Positions 8,801 to 17,847 of a stretch of DNA of 64,000 bases are shown here, piece after piece. The DNA is from Provencibacterium sp. (GTDB lineage Bacteria > Bacillota > Clostridia > Oscillospirales > Ruminococcaceae): the NCBI GenBank assembly GCA_022792175.1, contig JAAWAN010000020.1:60745-124744 (forward strand), read 5' to 3'. Both the position numbers and the translations under genes were made by a program. The notes under the pieces are model-generated. The model saw only the letters and a list, made by a program, of their open reading frames with translations, was not told the DNA's origin and searched no databases. Numbering within the stretch: the stretch's first letter is position 1; every line of letters begins with the position of its first letter.

Positions 8801-11083
8801 ATGAAACAGGTAGGTTATTTTCGCCGGCTGCTGGCTGGGCTTTGTACACTGGCACTGCTGGCCTCGTGCAGCTTTGCGCCGAAGGAGGGGACTGCCTCCG
8901 GTTTGGAAGCTTCAGGCAGCGATGCCTCCAATGTAGCGATGGGGCGCTACATAGAAGAGGAATACGCTCTGCCTGCCGAAATCAATATTCTGGCGGATGG
9001 GATAGACAGCATGCCCGATGGACGCCTCAGCTTTATCGGCTGCAGCCATGAGCTGGAGCATCTGGGCCCCTGGTCGCTCTTTTACTCGGAGGATGGCGGA
9101 AAGAGCTGGGAAAAACAGGAGGCCCCCTGGCTGCAGGGGATGGACAGCGAGGTCATTTCTCACACCGCCTACGGGGCGGACGGCAGCTTCTATTTTATCA
9201 CCCAGAGCTATACCGATGCGTTTCAGGAGACGCTCAGCGCCGCCATGCAAACGGGGGTAATGCCCGCGCCGGAGGAGTACCCGCCCTATATTCTGCATCA
9301 GGTGGCCCCCGACGGAAATATGAGCGATATTCGCATTCAATGGGTACCGGATGAGGATGGATATGTGAACCTGCTGGCGCTGCATATTGCGGAAAACGGC
9401 GATATTGTCGTGCAGCATCAGACATCTGCCGTACATTATGACCGGCAGACGGGGAAAGCAAAGCATACCTTTCTTACCGGCTTTGCCAACTACAATGCTT
9501 CCAGCTTTCTTTATGATGATATCTATGCCTTTGTAACCAACAACGAGGTTCAGCAGTACAGCCTTGCAAATGGGGATACGCTTGATTCCATTTCTCTTGC
9601 GGAGGGGGATGGCAGCGCCCTGTTCGTCCCGAGCAGGGACGGCAAAGCCCTTTACCGCTGCGACGGGCGAGGCATCTACCGGCTCGTCAAGGGCGGCAGC
9701 ATCTGGGAGCGGCTGCTGGATGGGGAGTTAAGCTCACTGACGCTGCCCTCGGTGCGCCTGCAGAGCCTGTTGGAGAAGGAGGAAGGCTTTCTGGTGCTGG
9801 TCAGGGAGGAGGGGAGAAATATCCCGCTCTCCTACCGCTTTGATGAGACGGTCCCCACCGTTCCGGAAAAGGCGTTTACCATCTATTCGCTGTATGAAAA
9901 CAGCACCATCCGTCAGGCGGCCGGGCTGATGCAGCGCGCCCACCCGGAAGTCCGGGTGGACTATACGGCAGCGCTCGCGGAAGAAAGCGGACAGACGGCA
10001 TCCGACGCGGTGCGCGCTCTCAACACCGAGCTGCTGGCCGGAAAGGGGCCGGATGTGCTCCTGCTGGACGGTCTGCCGCTGCAGTCCTATATAGCGAAGG
10101 GGGTGCTGCTGGATTTAAAGGAGGCGGTGGCGCCGGAAGCAAACGTGCTCCTGCCTAATATCGCGCAGGCCTTCCAGCAGGAAAGCGGTCTTTTGGCTAT
10201 CCCGACCCGCTTCGCAGTGCCACACATGTGGGGGAAGGATGCCTTTATTGATGCGGCGGCAGATTTTGAGTCGATGGCCGCCTATATTGAGGAGTATCAC
10301 CGGCAGAATCCCGATTCCAGAGCGCTGCTTTATATGGCCCCCAGCGAGCTGATGGAGGATTTTTACTACACCTGCGCCCCCGCCTTTCGCGCGCAGGACG
10401 GTAGCATCCGCCGGGAAGAGTTCATGCAGTTTTTGTCCGGCATCAAGCAGATTGCCGACACTGGCGATATGCAGGAAATCGGCTATCCCTATGATGCTGG
10501 CATCCGCTCCATCCTCTGGGCTTCGGATGACGGGGAGGGCACGCAGCCAGAGATTCTCTGCTACCTTTCGCAGAGCATGGAGGACCTGGCCTTCCCGGAT
10601 GCCTACTGCGCCTTTGTGGGCGGCAGAAAATTTGCGCTGATGGCCGGGCAGGCGGAAAATGTTTTCGTTCCTCAGGGGATTTTAGGGGTCAACCGCGCCG
10701 GGCAGCAGGAGCTGGCGAAGGAGTTTGTCGCTCTAGCGCTCTCCGAGAGGGTACAGGGCTGCGATTTTGAGGATGGCTACCCGGTTCGCCTCGATATGCT
10801 CCAGTCCCTGAGCGCCTCTCCCTATCCGGAAGGGGATGACGGCAAGCAGGTGCAGATTTTTGTAGACGGCGAGGAGAAATGGCTGCAGGTGCTCTGGCCT
10901 TCAGAAGAATTCATGCAGGGCATTCTGGAAACGATGCAGTCCCTCTCGACCCCCAGTATCCTGGACCCGGTGCTGCTGCAGATGATAGTAGAGGAAACGC
11001 GGGAATATTTTGCGGGCAGCAAAGGGCTGGAGGAAACGGCAGATGCCGTCATCGAGCGCACACAGGCCTATCTTTCCGAATAG
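8801..11083 (+). CDS. Lipoprotein: propeller-SBP fusion (paralog 3)
   Basis: Lipobox LLASCS; SEDGGKSWEKQEAPWL Asp-box; RALNTELLAGKGPDVLLLDGLP; collinear with paralogs 1 and 2. Confidence 0.75.
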   Translation: MKQVGYFRRLLAGLCTLALLASCSFAPKEGTASGLEASGSDASNVAMGRYIEEEYALPAEINILADGIDSMPDGRLSFIGCSHELEHLGPWSLFYSEDGGKSWEKQEAPWLQGMDSEVISHTAYGADGSFYFITQSYTDAFQETLSAAMQTGVMPAPEEYPPYILHQVAPDGNMSDIRIQWVPDEDGYVNLLALHIAENGDIVVQHQTSAVHYDRQTGKAKHTFLTGFANYNASSFLYDDIYAFVTNNEVQQYSLANGDTLDSISLAEGDGSALFVPSRDGKALYRCDGRGIYRLVKGGSIWERLLDGELSSLTLPSVRLQSLLEKEEGFLVLVREEGRNIPLSYRFDETVPTVPEKAFTIYSLYENSTIRQAAGLMQRAHPEVRVDYTAALAEESGQTASDAVRALNTELLAGKGPDVLLLDGLPLQSYIAKGVLLDLKEAVAPEANVLLPNIAQAFQQESGLLAIPTRFAVPHMWGKDAFIDAAADFESMAAYIEEYHRQNPDSRALLYMAPSELMEDFYYTCAPAFRAQDGSIRREEFMQFLSGIKQIADTGDMQEIGYPYDAGIRSILWASDDGEGTQPEILCYLSQSMEDLAFPDAYCAFVGGRKFALMAGQAENVFVPQGILGVNRAGQQELAKEFVALALSERVQGCDFEDGYPVRLDMLQSLSASPYPEGDDGKQVQIFVDGEEKWLQVLWPSEEFMQGILETMQSLSTPSILDPVLLQMIVEETREYFAGSKGLEETADAVIERTQAYLSE

Positions 11084-11113
11084 TGAACTTTCCGTAAAAA
11101 ATGCCAGAGGCGC

Positions 11114-11143
11114 TTGACAGGCATATGACTATTGCAGTAGTAT
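11114..11143 (+). promoter_or_regulatory. Predicted promoter TTGACA-N18-TAGTAT upstream of permease genes
   Basis: TTGACA at 11114-11119; TAGTAT at 11138-11143, inside a dyad. Confidence 0.45.
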
Positions 11144-11170
11144 ATCAAAGAGGTTACTACTGCAATAGTC
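11127..11170. repeat. 16-bp perfect inverted repeat GACTATTGCAGTAGTA / TACTACTGCAATAGTC, 12-bp spacer
   Basis: Arms 11127-11142 and 11155-11170; each arm is itself a near-palindrome centred on TGCA. Confidence 0.9.
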
Positions 11171-11206
11171 TTCCTGCAGGCTGCAAGCGAAAGAAGAGGG
11201 GAATGG

Positions 11207-12064
11207 ATGAAGCAGAAAAGGAGAAGGATTCGAGGGAGCTTCGGCTGGTTTTTCTTTGTTCTGCCGAGCCTTATCGGGGTAGCGGTGTTTGTGCTGGTGC
11301 CCTTTGCCGATGTTATCCGCCGGTCCTTTGCGGAAACGATGAGCGGCACGCCGGTAGGGCTGTGCAACTATCAAACGGTTTTTGCCAACCGGGCGTTTCA
11401 GCAGGCCTCCTATAATACCATCCGCTTTGTTTTGATCTGTATGCCGGCGCTGCTTCTGCTTTCGCTGCTGGTTGCGCTGATTTTACATGGGCAGCCGGAG
11501 CGTTCCGGCCTGTTTAAAACCACCTTTCTGCTGCCGATGGCCGTGCCGGTGGCCTCGGTCGTACTGCTCTGGAAGGCACTTTTCCACCAGAACGGGCTGC
11601 TCTCTTCCTTTATGGTTTCGGTCGGAGCACAGCCGCAGGACTGGATGAAGACCGGCTGGGCCTTCTGGGTGCTGGTTTTCAGCTACATATGGAAGAATCT
11701 CGGCTATGATATGATTCTCTGGCTGGCCGGGCTGGCGGGCATATCGCCGAGCCTCTATGAGGCCGCGCAGGTGGATGGGGCAGGGAGACTGCGCTGTTTT
11801 ACGGCCATTACCCTTCCCAATCTGCTGCCTACGCTGTATACGATAACAGTGCTTTCCTTTTTAAATTCCTTCAAGGTATTTCGGGAGGCCTATCTGGTCG
11901 CGGGGGATTATCCGCATTCGAGCATGTATATGCTGCAGCATCTTTTTAACAACTGGTTTGCCGATCTGGATATGGATAAGCTCTGTGCGGCTGCGGTGGT
12001 TGTGGGGTTTGTTATTTTCCTGCTGATTCTACTGCTGCGAAGGGCCTGGGAAAAGGATATATAA
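11207..12064 (+). CDS. Sugar-type ABC transporter permease (MalF/UgpA-like)
   Basis: ORF 285 aa; EAAQVDGAGRLRCFTAITLPNLLPT EAA-loop motif and TM pattern. Confidence 0.88.
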   Translation: MKQKRRRIRGSFGWFFFVLPSLIGVAVFVLVPFADVIRRSFAETMSGTPVGLCNYQTVFANRAFQQASYNTIRFVLICMPALLLLSLLVALILHGQPERSGLFKTTFLLPMAVPVASVVLLWKALFHQNGLLSSFMVSVGAQPQDWMKTGWAFWVLVFSYIWKNLGYDMILWLAGLAGISPSLYEAAQVDGAGRLRCFTAITLPNLLPTLYTITVLSFLNSFKVFREAYLVAGDYPHSSMYMLQHLFNNWFADLDMDKLCAAAVVVGFVIFLLILLLRRAWEKDI

Positions 12065-12089
12065 AAATGCCAGGCATTTTTATATATCC
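12055..12089. repeat. Perfect 17-bp-arm palindrome spanning the stop codon of permease 1
   Basis: GGATATATAAAAATGCC-A-GGCATTTTTATATATCC. Confidence 0.9.
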
Positions 12090-12187
12090 TCCTGACCTGA
12101 CAGGATGGATGGCTTTCTGCAGGACTGCAGGGTTCCTCTTTACAGATAAAAGCCTTTCGGTCAGAGAGAGAAAGGGGGATAATCAGG

Positions 12188-13033
12188 ATGAAAAAAAGAA
12201 AGCTGCTTGCGCTGCTGTTGCCGGCCGCGCTGGCGCTGTTGGTCTGGCTGCCGGCGGCTCTGCTCATTGGCGGCTCCTTTATGGGAAAGGCGGAGGTAAG
12301 CGAATGTCTGGGGCCGGTCATCGGCAGCGAGAAGGGATATGCCAGCTGGCATCTGATTCCCCTTTATCCAACGCTGCGGCCCTATGTGGAGCTGCTGCTC
12401 GATTCCCCGCAGTTTTTTGCCATGTTCTGGAACTCGGTTAAAACAGTGGCGCTGATTCTGGCCGGACAGTTTCTGTTCGGCGCACCGGCAGCCTGGGGAT
12501 TTTCCCGCGCAAAGGGGCGCTTTTCGAACCTGCTGTTCACGGTTTATATCGTTCTGATGCTCATGCCCTTTCAGGTAACAATGGTTTCGAGCTACCTGGT
12601 GCTCGACCGGCTGAGGCTGCTGGATACGCTCGGCGCGCTGATTCTGCCGGCGGCGTTTTCCACCTTTCCGGTGTTTATCATGTACCGGTTTTTCTGCGGC
12701 ATTCCGCCGGAGATGCTGGAAAGCGCCTCGCTGGATGGGGCGAACACCCTGCAGGTTTTTCTGTTTATCGGCGTTCCGCTGGGGGCCTCAGGCATTATGT
12801 CGGCCATGGTTTTGGGCTTTCTCGAATATTGGAGCATGATTGAGCAGCCGCTGACCTTTCTGCACGATAAAACGCTCTGGCCGCTGTCGCTGTATCTGCC
12901 GAACATTGTAGCGGATAAGGCGGGACTGGCGCTGGCTGCCTCAGTCGTTACGCTGCTGCCGGCCATTCTCATTTTTATGCTGGGGCAGCAGTATCTGGAG
13001 GCGGGTATCAAGGCGGCGGGCCTTAAAGAATAA
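12188..13033 (+). CDS. Carbohydrate ABC transporter permease (MalG/UgpE-like)
   Basis: ORF 281 aa; LESASLDGANTLQVFLFIGVPL EAA-loop. Confidence 0.88.
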   Translation: MKKRKLLALLLPAALALLVWLPAALLIGGSFMGKAEVSECLGPVIGSEKGYASWHLIPLYPTLRPYVELLLDSPQFFAMFWNSVKTVALILAGQFLFGAPAAWGFSRAKGRFSNLLFTVYIVLMLMPFQVTMVSSYLVLDRLRLLDTLGALILPAAFSTFPVFIMYRFFCGIPPEMLESASLDGANTLQVFLFIGVPLGASGIMSAMVLGFLEYWSMIEQPLTFLHDKTLWPLSLYLPNIVADKAGLALAASVVTLLPAILIFMLGQQYLEAGIKAAGLKE

Positions 13034-13075
13034 CCGGCACAGGGCAGATTCCCTGGGAAAGGAAGGGCGATAGAT

Positions 13076-14539
13076 ATGCAGATTAAAGAGCTGCTGCACT
13101 GGCAGCAGGGAGAAAAGCAGCTGGGGCGGCAGGGCAGGCTTCTGCGGCTGCTGGCCGGGTTTATCGGGCTGATGCTGGTGCTGACGCTTATCTCCCGTGC
13201 GGCGGATTCCCTGACGGTTGCCAGAGTAGACACTGAAACACCGAAGAGCGGCGCGATTGAGCATGCGTTTGATAAGCAGGGCGTTTTAACCGCCAACCGG
13301 GAGGTAGCGGCGACGACGCTCGGCGGCGTTCTGGTCGAAAGCGTTCAGTCCTATGTGGGGGCGGCCGTTCAAAGCGGAGACCTGCTGTTTACGCTCGATG
13401 TGCAGAGCCTGCAGGAGCAGCTGCAGGAAAAAAACATCGAGAAGAAAAAGCTGCAGATTCAGCTGCAGAGCGCCTACCTGAGCCAGCAGAATCAGGATGA
13501 GCTGAGCGATGTAGCCCAGCAGCGGGCCGATGAGGATTATACCTACACCGAGCTGGAATCGGGCGAGCGGGTGCGCCGCGCCCAGAACGATTTAAACGAT
13601 GCCCGGGATGACATTAATGATTTCTGGAAAACCCATGACCGCGATGAGTTCGACCACTGGTGGAACGATAACTGGTATAACGAGGCGGATGATTGGGATG
13701 AAAACGACAGCTGGGGAACTATCGGCTCTTCCTCCTCGGGAGCCAAGGCCGAGCTGGAGGGGCTGATGAAGGCCTACCAGAGCGCCAAGCGCGCGCTGGC
13801 CGATGCAGTTCTTGCGGAGGAAAAGGCCCTTTTGGAGGCCGAGCGCAGGATAGAGGACGCTGGGCGGGAGAATGTAAAAAGCTCCGACCCGCAGCTGCTT
13901 TCGCTGAACATTCAGCTTCTGGATATTCAGATTGAGCGCCTGCAGCAGCTGATAGAAGCGAACGGAGAGGTACGAAGCCCGGCCAATGGGGTAGTGCAGA
14001 AGCTGGAGGTGGCTACCGGCAGCCGCACTCTGGATACCGCTTCGGCTGTCATTGCCGAGAGCTCGGGAGGCTTTCGCTTTACCGCAACGCTCAGCGAGGA
14101 GGAAGCGAAATATGCCGCACGCGGCGATAAGGTAACCATTACCCTGCAGGGGAAACAGAGGGGGAGCGAGGCAGTGATTGAGAGTGTATCACCCAGCGCA
14201 AAGCAGGCGGGCGGCGTAGAGGTCATGGTGCTGCTCAGCGAGGGGGAAGCGGGACAGGCGGCCAGCATGCATATCTCCAAGCGCTCGGAAAGCTTTCCCC
14301 AGTGCGTTCCGCTCTCGGCGCTGCGCGGAGCTTCGGGTGACCAGTATGTGCTGGTTATGGAGGAGCGGCAGACGGTACTCGGAAATGAAAAGGTGGCGCG
14401 GCGGGTCAACGTGAGCGTTTCTGATTCAAACGACAGCCGGGCCGCCGTTTCCGGCGCGCTGCAGAATCAGGATAAGGTGATTACCGGCAGCACCAAAAAT
14501 ATCGTAGAGGGCGACCGAGTGCGCCCAAGCGAATCGTGA
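13076..14539 (+). CDS. HlyD/MacA-like periplasmic adaptor (membrane fusion) protein
   Basis: N-terminal TM, GVLTANREVAATTLGGVLVESVQSYVGAAVQSGDLLFTLD biotinyl-lipoyl-like half, coiled coil, second half EVRSPANGVVQKLEVATGSRTL. Confidence 0.75.
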   Translation: MQIKELLHWQQGEKQLGRQGRLLRLLAGFIGLMLVLTLISRAADSLTVARVDTETPKSGAIEHAFDKQGVLTANREVAATTLGGVLVESVQSYVGAAVQSGDLLFTLDVQSLQEQLQEKNIEKKKLQIQLQSAYLSQQNQDELSDVAQQRADEDYTYTELESGERVRRAQNDLNDARDDINDFWKTHDRDEFDHWWNDNWYNEADDWDENDSWGTIGSSSSGAKAELEGLMKAYQSAKRALADAVLAEEKALLEAERRIEDAGRENVKSSDPQLLSLNIQLLDIQIERLQQLIEANGEVRSPANGVVQKLEVATGSRTLDTASAVIAESSGGFRFTATLSEEEAKYAARGDKVTITLQGKQRGSEAVIESVSPSAKQAGGVEVMVLLSEGEAGQAASMHISKRSESFPQCVPLSALRGASGDQYVLVMEERQTVLGNEKVARRVNVSVSDSNDSRAAVSGALQNQDKVITGSTKNIVEGDRVRPSES

Positions 14540-15573
14540 GCGCGCTGCGCCGGGCTGTTCCGGCTGTTCTGCTTTTGCTGCTTTTGCCGCTGTTTTGGAT
14601 AGGGGCATTTCGGGCGGGCAGCGAGCTGCAGGCGATGCCCGCCTGCGTTTTTCTGCGCTACCAGAGCTGGTCGGTGGTGCCGGAAGAGCTTCAGCGTCTC
14701 AGAGAGAGCGAGGCGGAAAATGAACAGCCCCTGCCCTTTTCTGCCTTCAGCCAGCTTTCTGCCCGGCCGGTACAGAGCAAAAATTATGGACGAAAGACGC
14801 AGGCAGATATTCTGCTGTTTGACGGGGATCTGCGCCAGATTCTGCAGGCGGGCCTGCCGGAAGAGGACTTCGCCTTTTCGCAGGATGATAAGGGCTGCGC
14901 ACTCGACCGGGATACCGCTTTTGCACTTTGGGGAAGTGACAGAATAGAGGGGGAAACGCTGCTCTTTGAGGGGGAAGAATATATCGTTCGGGCGGTGCTG
15001 GATGCTCCAAAGCGAACGGTCGTTCTTCCTGCCTTGCAACAGACCGCGCTTTCGGTGCTTGCGCTGGAAACTTTAGATGGACAGGATGAGCGCCTGCAGG
15101 CGGAGCAGTTTTATCAGCGGCACGGGCTGCCCGTGCCGGATGCACTCACAACCAGCAGCTGGTATCTGCCGCTTTGCCGTTTTTTCTGTCTGCTGCCTGT
15201 GCTGCTGCCGGTGGGAGCCTTGCTGGCGGCCATTCTTCGCGAGCTGTGGGAGATGCGCAAAACGCCGGTGCTCTGCCTTCTTTGGAGCCTTCTGACGGCG
15301 GCAATTTTCTGCGGGCTGGCGGTTCTTTCAGGCGTGCATTTTTCCTTTCCACAGAGTATGGTGCCTACCCGCTGGTCGGACTTTGAGTTTTGGAGCAGGC
15401 TGCTGCGCAGCTTTTTTGAAAGCCTGCGCAGCGCCCTGCTGACGCCGGTGCTCGCGCCCGACCGAACGGCAGGGACGGCGCTGATAAAGCTGATTCTCTA
15501 TAGCCTGCTCGCGGCGGCAGATATGGCGGCGCTGATGGTGATTTACAGAAAAAAGGTAAAACAGCGCGGATAA
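14536..15573 (+). CDS. Membrane protein with MacB-like periplasmic segment
   Basis: Overlaps the adaptor stop by 4 bp; N-terminal TM, CALDRDTAFALWGSDRIEGETLLFEGEEYIVRAVLD resembles MacB_PCD-type segments, several C-terminal TMs. Confidence 0.5.
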   Translation: MSALRRAVPAVLLLLLLPLFWIGAFRAGSELQAMPACVFLRYQSWSVVPEELQRLRESEAENEQPLPFSAFSQLSARPVQSKNYGRKTQADILLFDGDLRQILQAGLPEEDFAFSQDDKGCALDRDTAFALWGSDRIEGETLLFEGEEYIVRAVLDAPKRTVVLPALQQTALSVLALETLDGQDERLQAEQFYQRHGLPVPDALTTSSWYLPLCRFFCLLPVLLPVGALLAAILRELWEMRKTPVLCLLWSLLTAAIFCGLAVLSGVHFSFPQSMVPTRWSDFEFWSRLLRSFFESLRSALLTPVLAPDRTAGTALIKLILYSLLAAADMAALMVIYRKKVKQRG

Positions 15574-15640
15574 AAAAGCTGCCTGCAGGGGCACGCTGCA
15601 AAATGTTTATTCCGGCTTGCAGAAACCGGAAAAAGAGCGG

Positions 15641-15741
15641 TTTCGCCCGCGAATTGCGGGCGAAATTTGACTCCGGTGGAGTCAAAAGCCGTTTTTCAGA
15701 AGGGGCTGTTGCAAAATGCCAGCATTTTGCAACAGCCCCTT
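15641..15741 (+). terminator. Array of three consecutive hairpins ending the operon
   Basis: tttcgcccgc/gcgggcgaaa (15641-15665), tttgactcc/ggagtcaaa (15666-15686), 20-bp arms aaggggctgttgcaaaatgc/gcattttgcaacagcccctt (15700-15741). Confidence 0.75.
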
Positions 15742-15854
15742 GAGCAGCCTTTTTCTGAAAGCCGGGTCAGGATTCGGTCATAAGTACAGTGATTTTGCCG
15801 GGAAAGCTTCTCTGCACATCGGCGGGATGCACAGAAGCAGGCCGGATGGTGGAA

Positions 15855-16364
15855 TCAGTCCAGATGAAGGGTATAATAGGAGGCATCAAAGGTTTCGCTG
15901 CCGTCAAAGCGGGAATACTGCCCGCAGCGCTCAAAAACGAAGCCGCATTTTTGAATCACCCTTTTGGAGGCGGTGTTGGCGTTCGCATGATTGGCGGTAA
16001 AATCTCTTGCGCCCAGGGTATGATAGGCCCAGTCAATCAAAGCCTTTGCCGCCTCGGTGGCGTAGCCGTTTCCCCAAAAGGCACGGTTCAGGTTGTAGCC
16101 CAGATTATAGGCTTTTCTCTTTTGGCAGTAGCAGATGGAGCCGGCGCCAATCACCTTTCCGGCCGCTTTGAGAAAGAAGCCGAACTCGTTATCCTCCGGC
16201 CGGATACCGGCAATCCATTCGCTGACCTGCCGGATATTTTGATAAAGCGGGTAGGGCATATACCGGTTTACAGCGGGATCGCCCGTCCATTCGAAAACGT
16301 CTTTGGCATCCTCTCCGGTGAGCGGGCGCAGAATCAGCCGCTCTGTTTCCATGAAGCGCTCCAT
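15855..16364 (-). CDS. GNAT family N-acetyltransferase (RimJ/RimL type)
   Basis: ORF 169 aa; METERLILRPLTGEDAKDVFEW...RAFWGNGYATEAAKALIDWA...NANTASKRVIQKCGF. Confidence 0.88.
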   Translation of the reverse strand: MERFMETERLILRPLTGEDAKDVFEWTGDPAVNRYMPYPLYQNIRQVSEWIAGIRPEDNEFGFFLKAAGKVIGAGSICYCQKRKAYNLGYNLNRAFWGNGYATEAAKALIDWAYHTLGARDFTANHANANTASKRVIQKCGFVFERCGQYSRFDGSETFDASYYTLHLD

Positions 16365-16434
16365 TTTGTTCTCCTCCTTTTTCGCTGACTTTCGCGAAAC
16401 CGTTTGCGTGGCAAAATGGCTGAAACAGGGACTT

Positions 16435-17658
16435 TCAGTTTCTGGTAATCTGAAAGATATAGAACTTTAGGTAGTCGGTTTCCGGCACATTCCAGAGAAT
16501 GGGATGATCAGGAGACTGCTGCCGCGCTTCTATCTGCCGCAGGCAGACGCCTGCATCCGCGGCCGCCTCCCGAAGCATGCTGCGAAACAGAATGTCGCTC
16601 ATAAAATGCGAGCAGGAGCAGGTGGCAAGGTATCCGCCGCCGGAAAGAAGCTGCATGGCGCGCAGGTTGATCTGCTTGTATCCGCGTATCGCCCTGTCAA
16701 TCGTGCGGCGGGATTTGGTGAAGGCGGGCGGGTCGAGAATGATGAAATCATATGCCCCGCGCTTTAAGGTGGGCAGCAGGTCGAAAACGTTGGTTGCCTC
16801 AAAACGGATATTTTCCTCCACCCCGTTCAGGCGCGCATTTTCCTGCGCCAGGCGGATGGCCTCCTCCGAGATATCCACCGCATGCACCGATTCGGCGCCG
16901 GCCGCTGCGGCGTTGAGAGCGAAGGAACCGGTGTGGGTAAAGCAGTCGAGCACCCTTTTTCCGCGGCAGAGCCTGCCGACAGCCTGCCGGTTTCTTTTCT
17001 GGTCGAGAAAAAAGCCGGTCTTCTGCCCGTTTTCAAAATCCACCTGATAGCGGATATTGTTTTCAGTGATGACCGTTTTGGTGCAGGCAGGGGGCGTTTC
17101 CCCCTCGAGCGGGAAGAAGCCCTTATTCTGCAGGAGCCCCTCCAGCTCCCGGATGGCGACATCGTTTCGCTCATAGATGCCCTTAATCTGCTGCCCATCC
17201 TCCCGGAGAATGCGGCAGAGGGTGGGAAAGAGGAGGGGCTTTAGCCGTTCCATCCCCAGAGACAGCGTCTGCGTAACGAGGATATCGGAAAAGCGGTCGA
17301 CCGTCAGCCCGGGAAAAAGATCGGCCTCGCCGAAAATCAGGCGGCAGCAGTCGAGTGCATCCGGCATTACCGTTTTGCGGTATTCCCAGGCGTGGCGCAG
17401 CCTGCGCTCGAAGAAGGCGGCATCCATGCAGTCGTTGGCGTTGTGGGAGATGAGGCGGATGCGGATTTTGGAATGGTCGCTGATAAGGCCGGTACCCAGA
17501 AACTGGCCGCGCTCGCCGGTGACCTCGATAAAGCTTCCGTTTTCATAAGGCCCGCTTATGCCGGTAATCTCTGTATCATATATCCAGGGATGTCCGGCGC
17601 GGATGCTTAAAAGCGCCTTGTGCGTTACCTGTGCTTTGGGGAAGGAACGCTCTGTCAT
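16435..17658 (-). CDS. Class I SAM-dependent rRNA methyltransferase (RlmI-like)
   Basis: PUA-like N-terminus, FFLDQKRNRQAV, VLDCFTHTGSFALNAAAAGA, FIILDPPAFTKS; likely start MTERSFPKAQ inside the longer ORF to 17730. Confidence 0.85.
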   Translation of the reverse strand: MTERSFPKAQVTHKALLSIRAGHPWIYDTEITGISGPYENGSFIEVTGERGQFLGTGLISDHSKIRIRLISHNANDCMDAAFFERRLRHAWEYRKTVMPDALDCCRLIFGEADLFPGLTVDRFSDILVTQTLSLGMERLKPLLFPTLCRILREDGQQIKGIYERNDVAIRELEGLLQNKGFFPLEGETPPACTKTVITENNIRYQVDFENGQKTGFFLDQKRNRQAVGRLCRGKRVLDCFTHTGSFALNAAAAGAESVHAVDISEEAIRLAQENARLNGVEENIRFEATNVFDLLPTLKRGAYDFIILDPPAFTKSRRTIDRAIRGYKQINLRAMQLLSGGGYLATCSCSHFMSDILFRSMLREAAADAGVCLRQIEARQQSPDHPILWNVPETDYLKFYIFQITRN

Positions 17659-17847
17659 AAAATACCTCCAGTTGTGAAAGACCTTTGCCGGAAGAGCCGC
17701 TGAACGAATCCGAACAGGATAGGCTGTCACATCAACGCGGGGCTTTGCCGGTTTTGGGTTATGATATCATTAAGCGCATTTTCGCCGCAGGGGCGGCGGG
17801 AAAGTTCCGCTTTTCTGCCTGCAGCTATTATTACACCAATTTATTCA

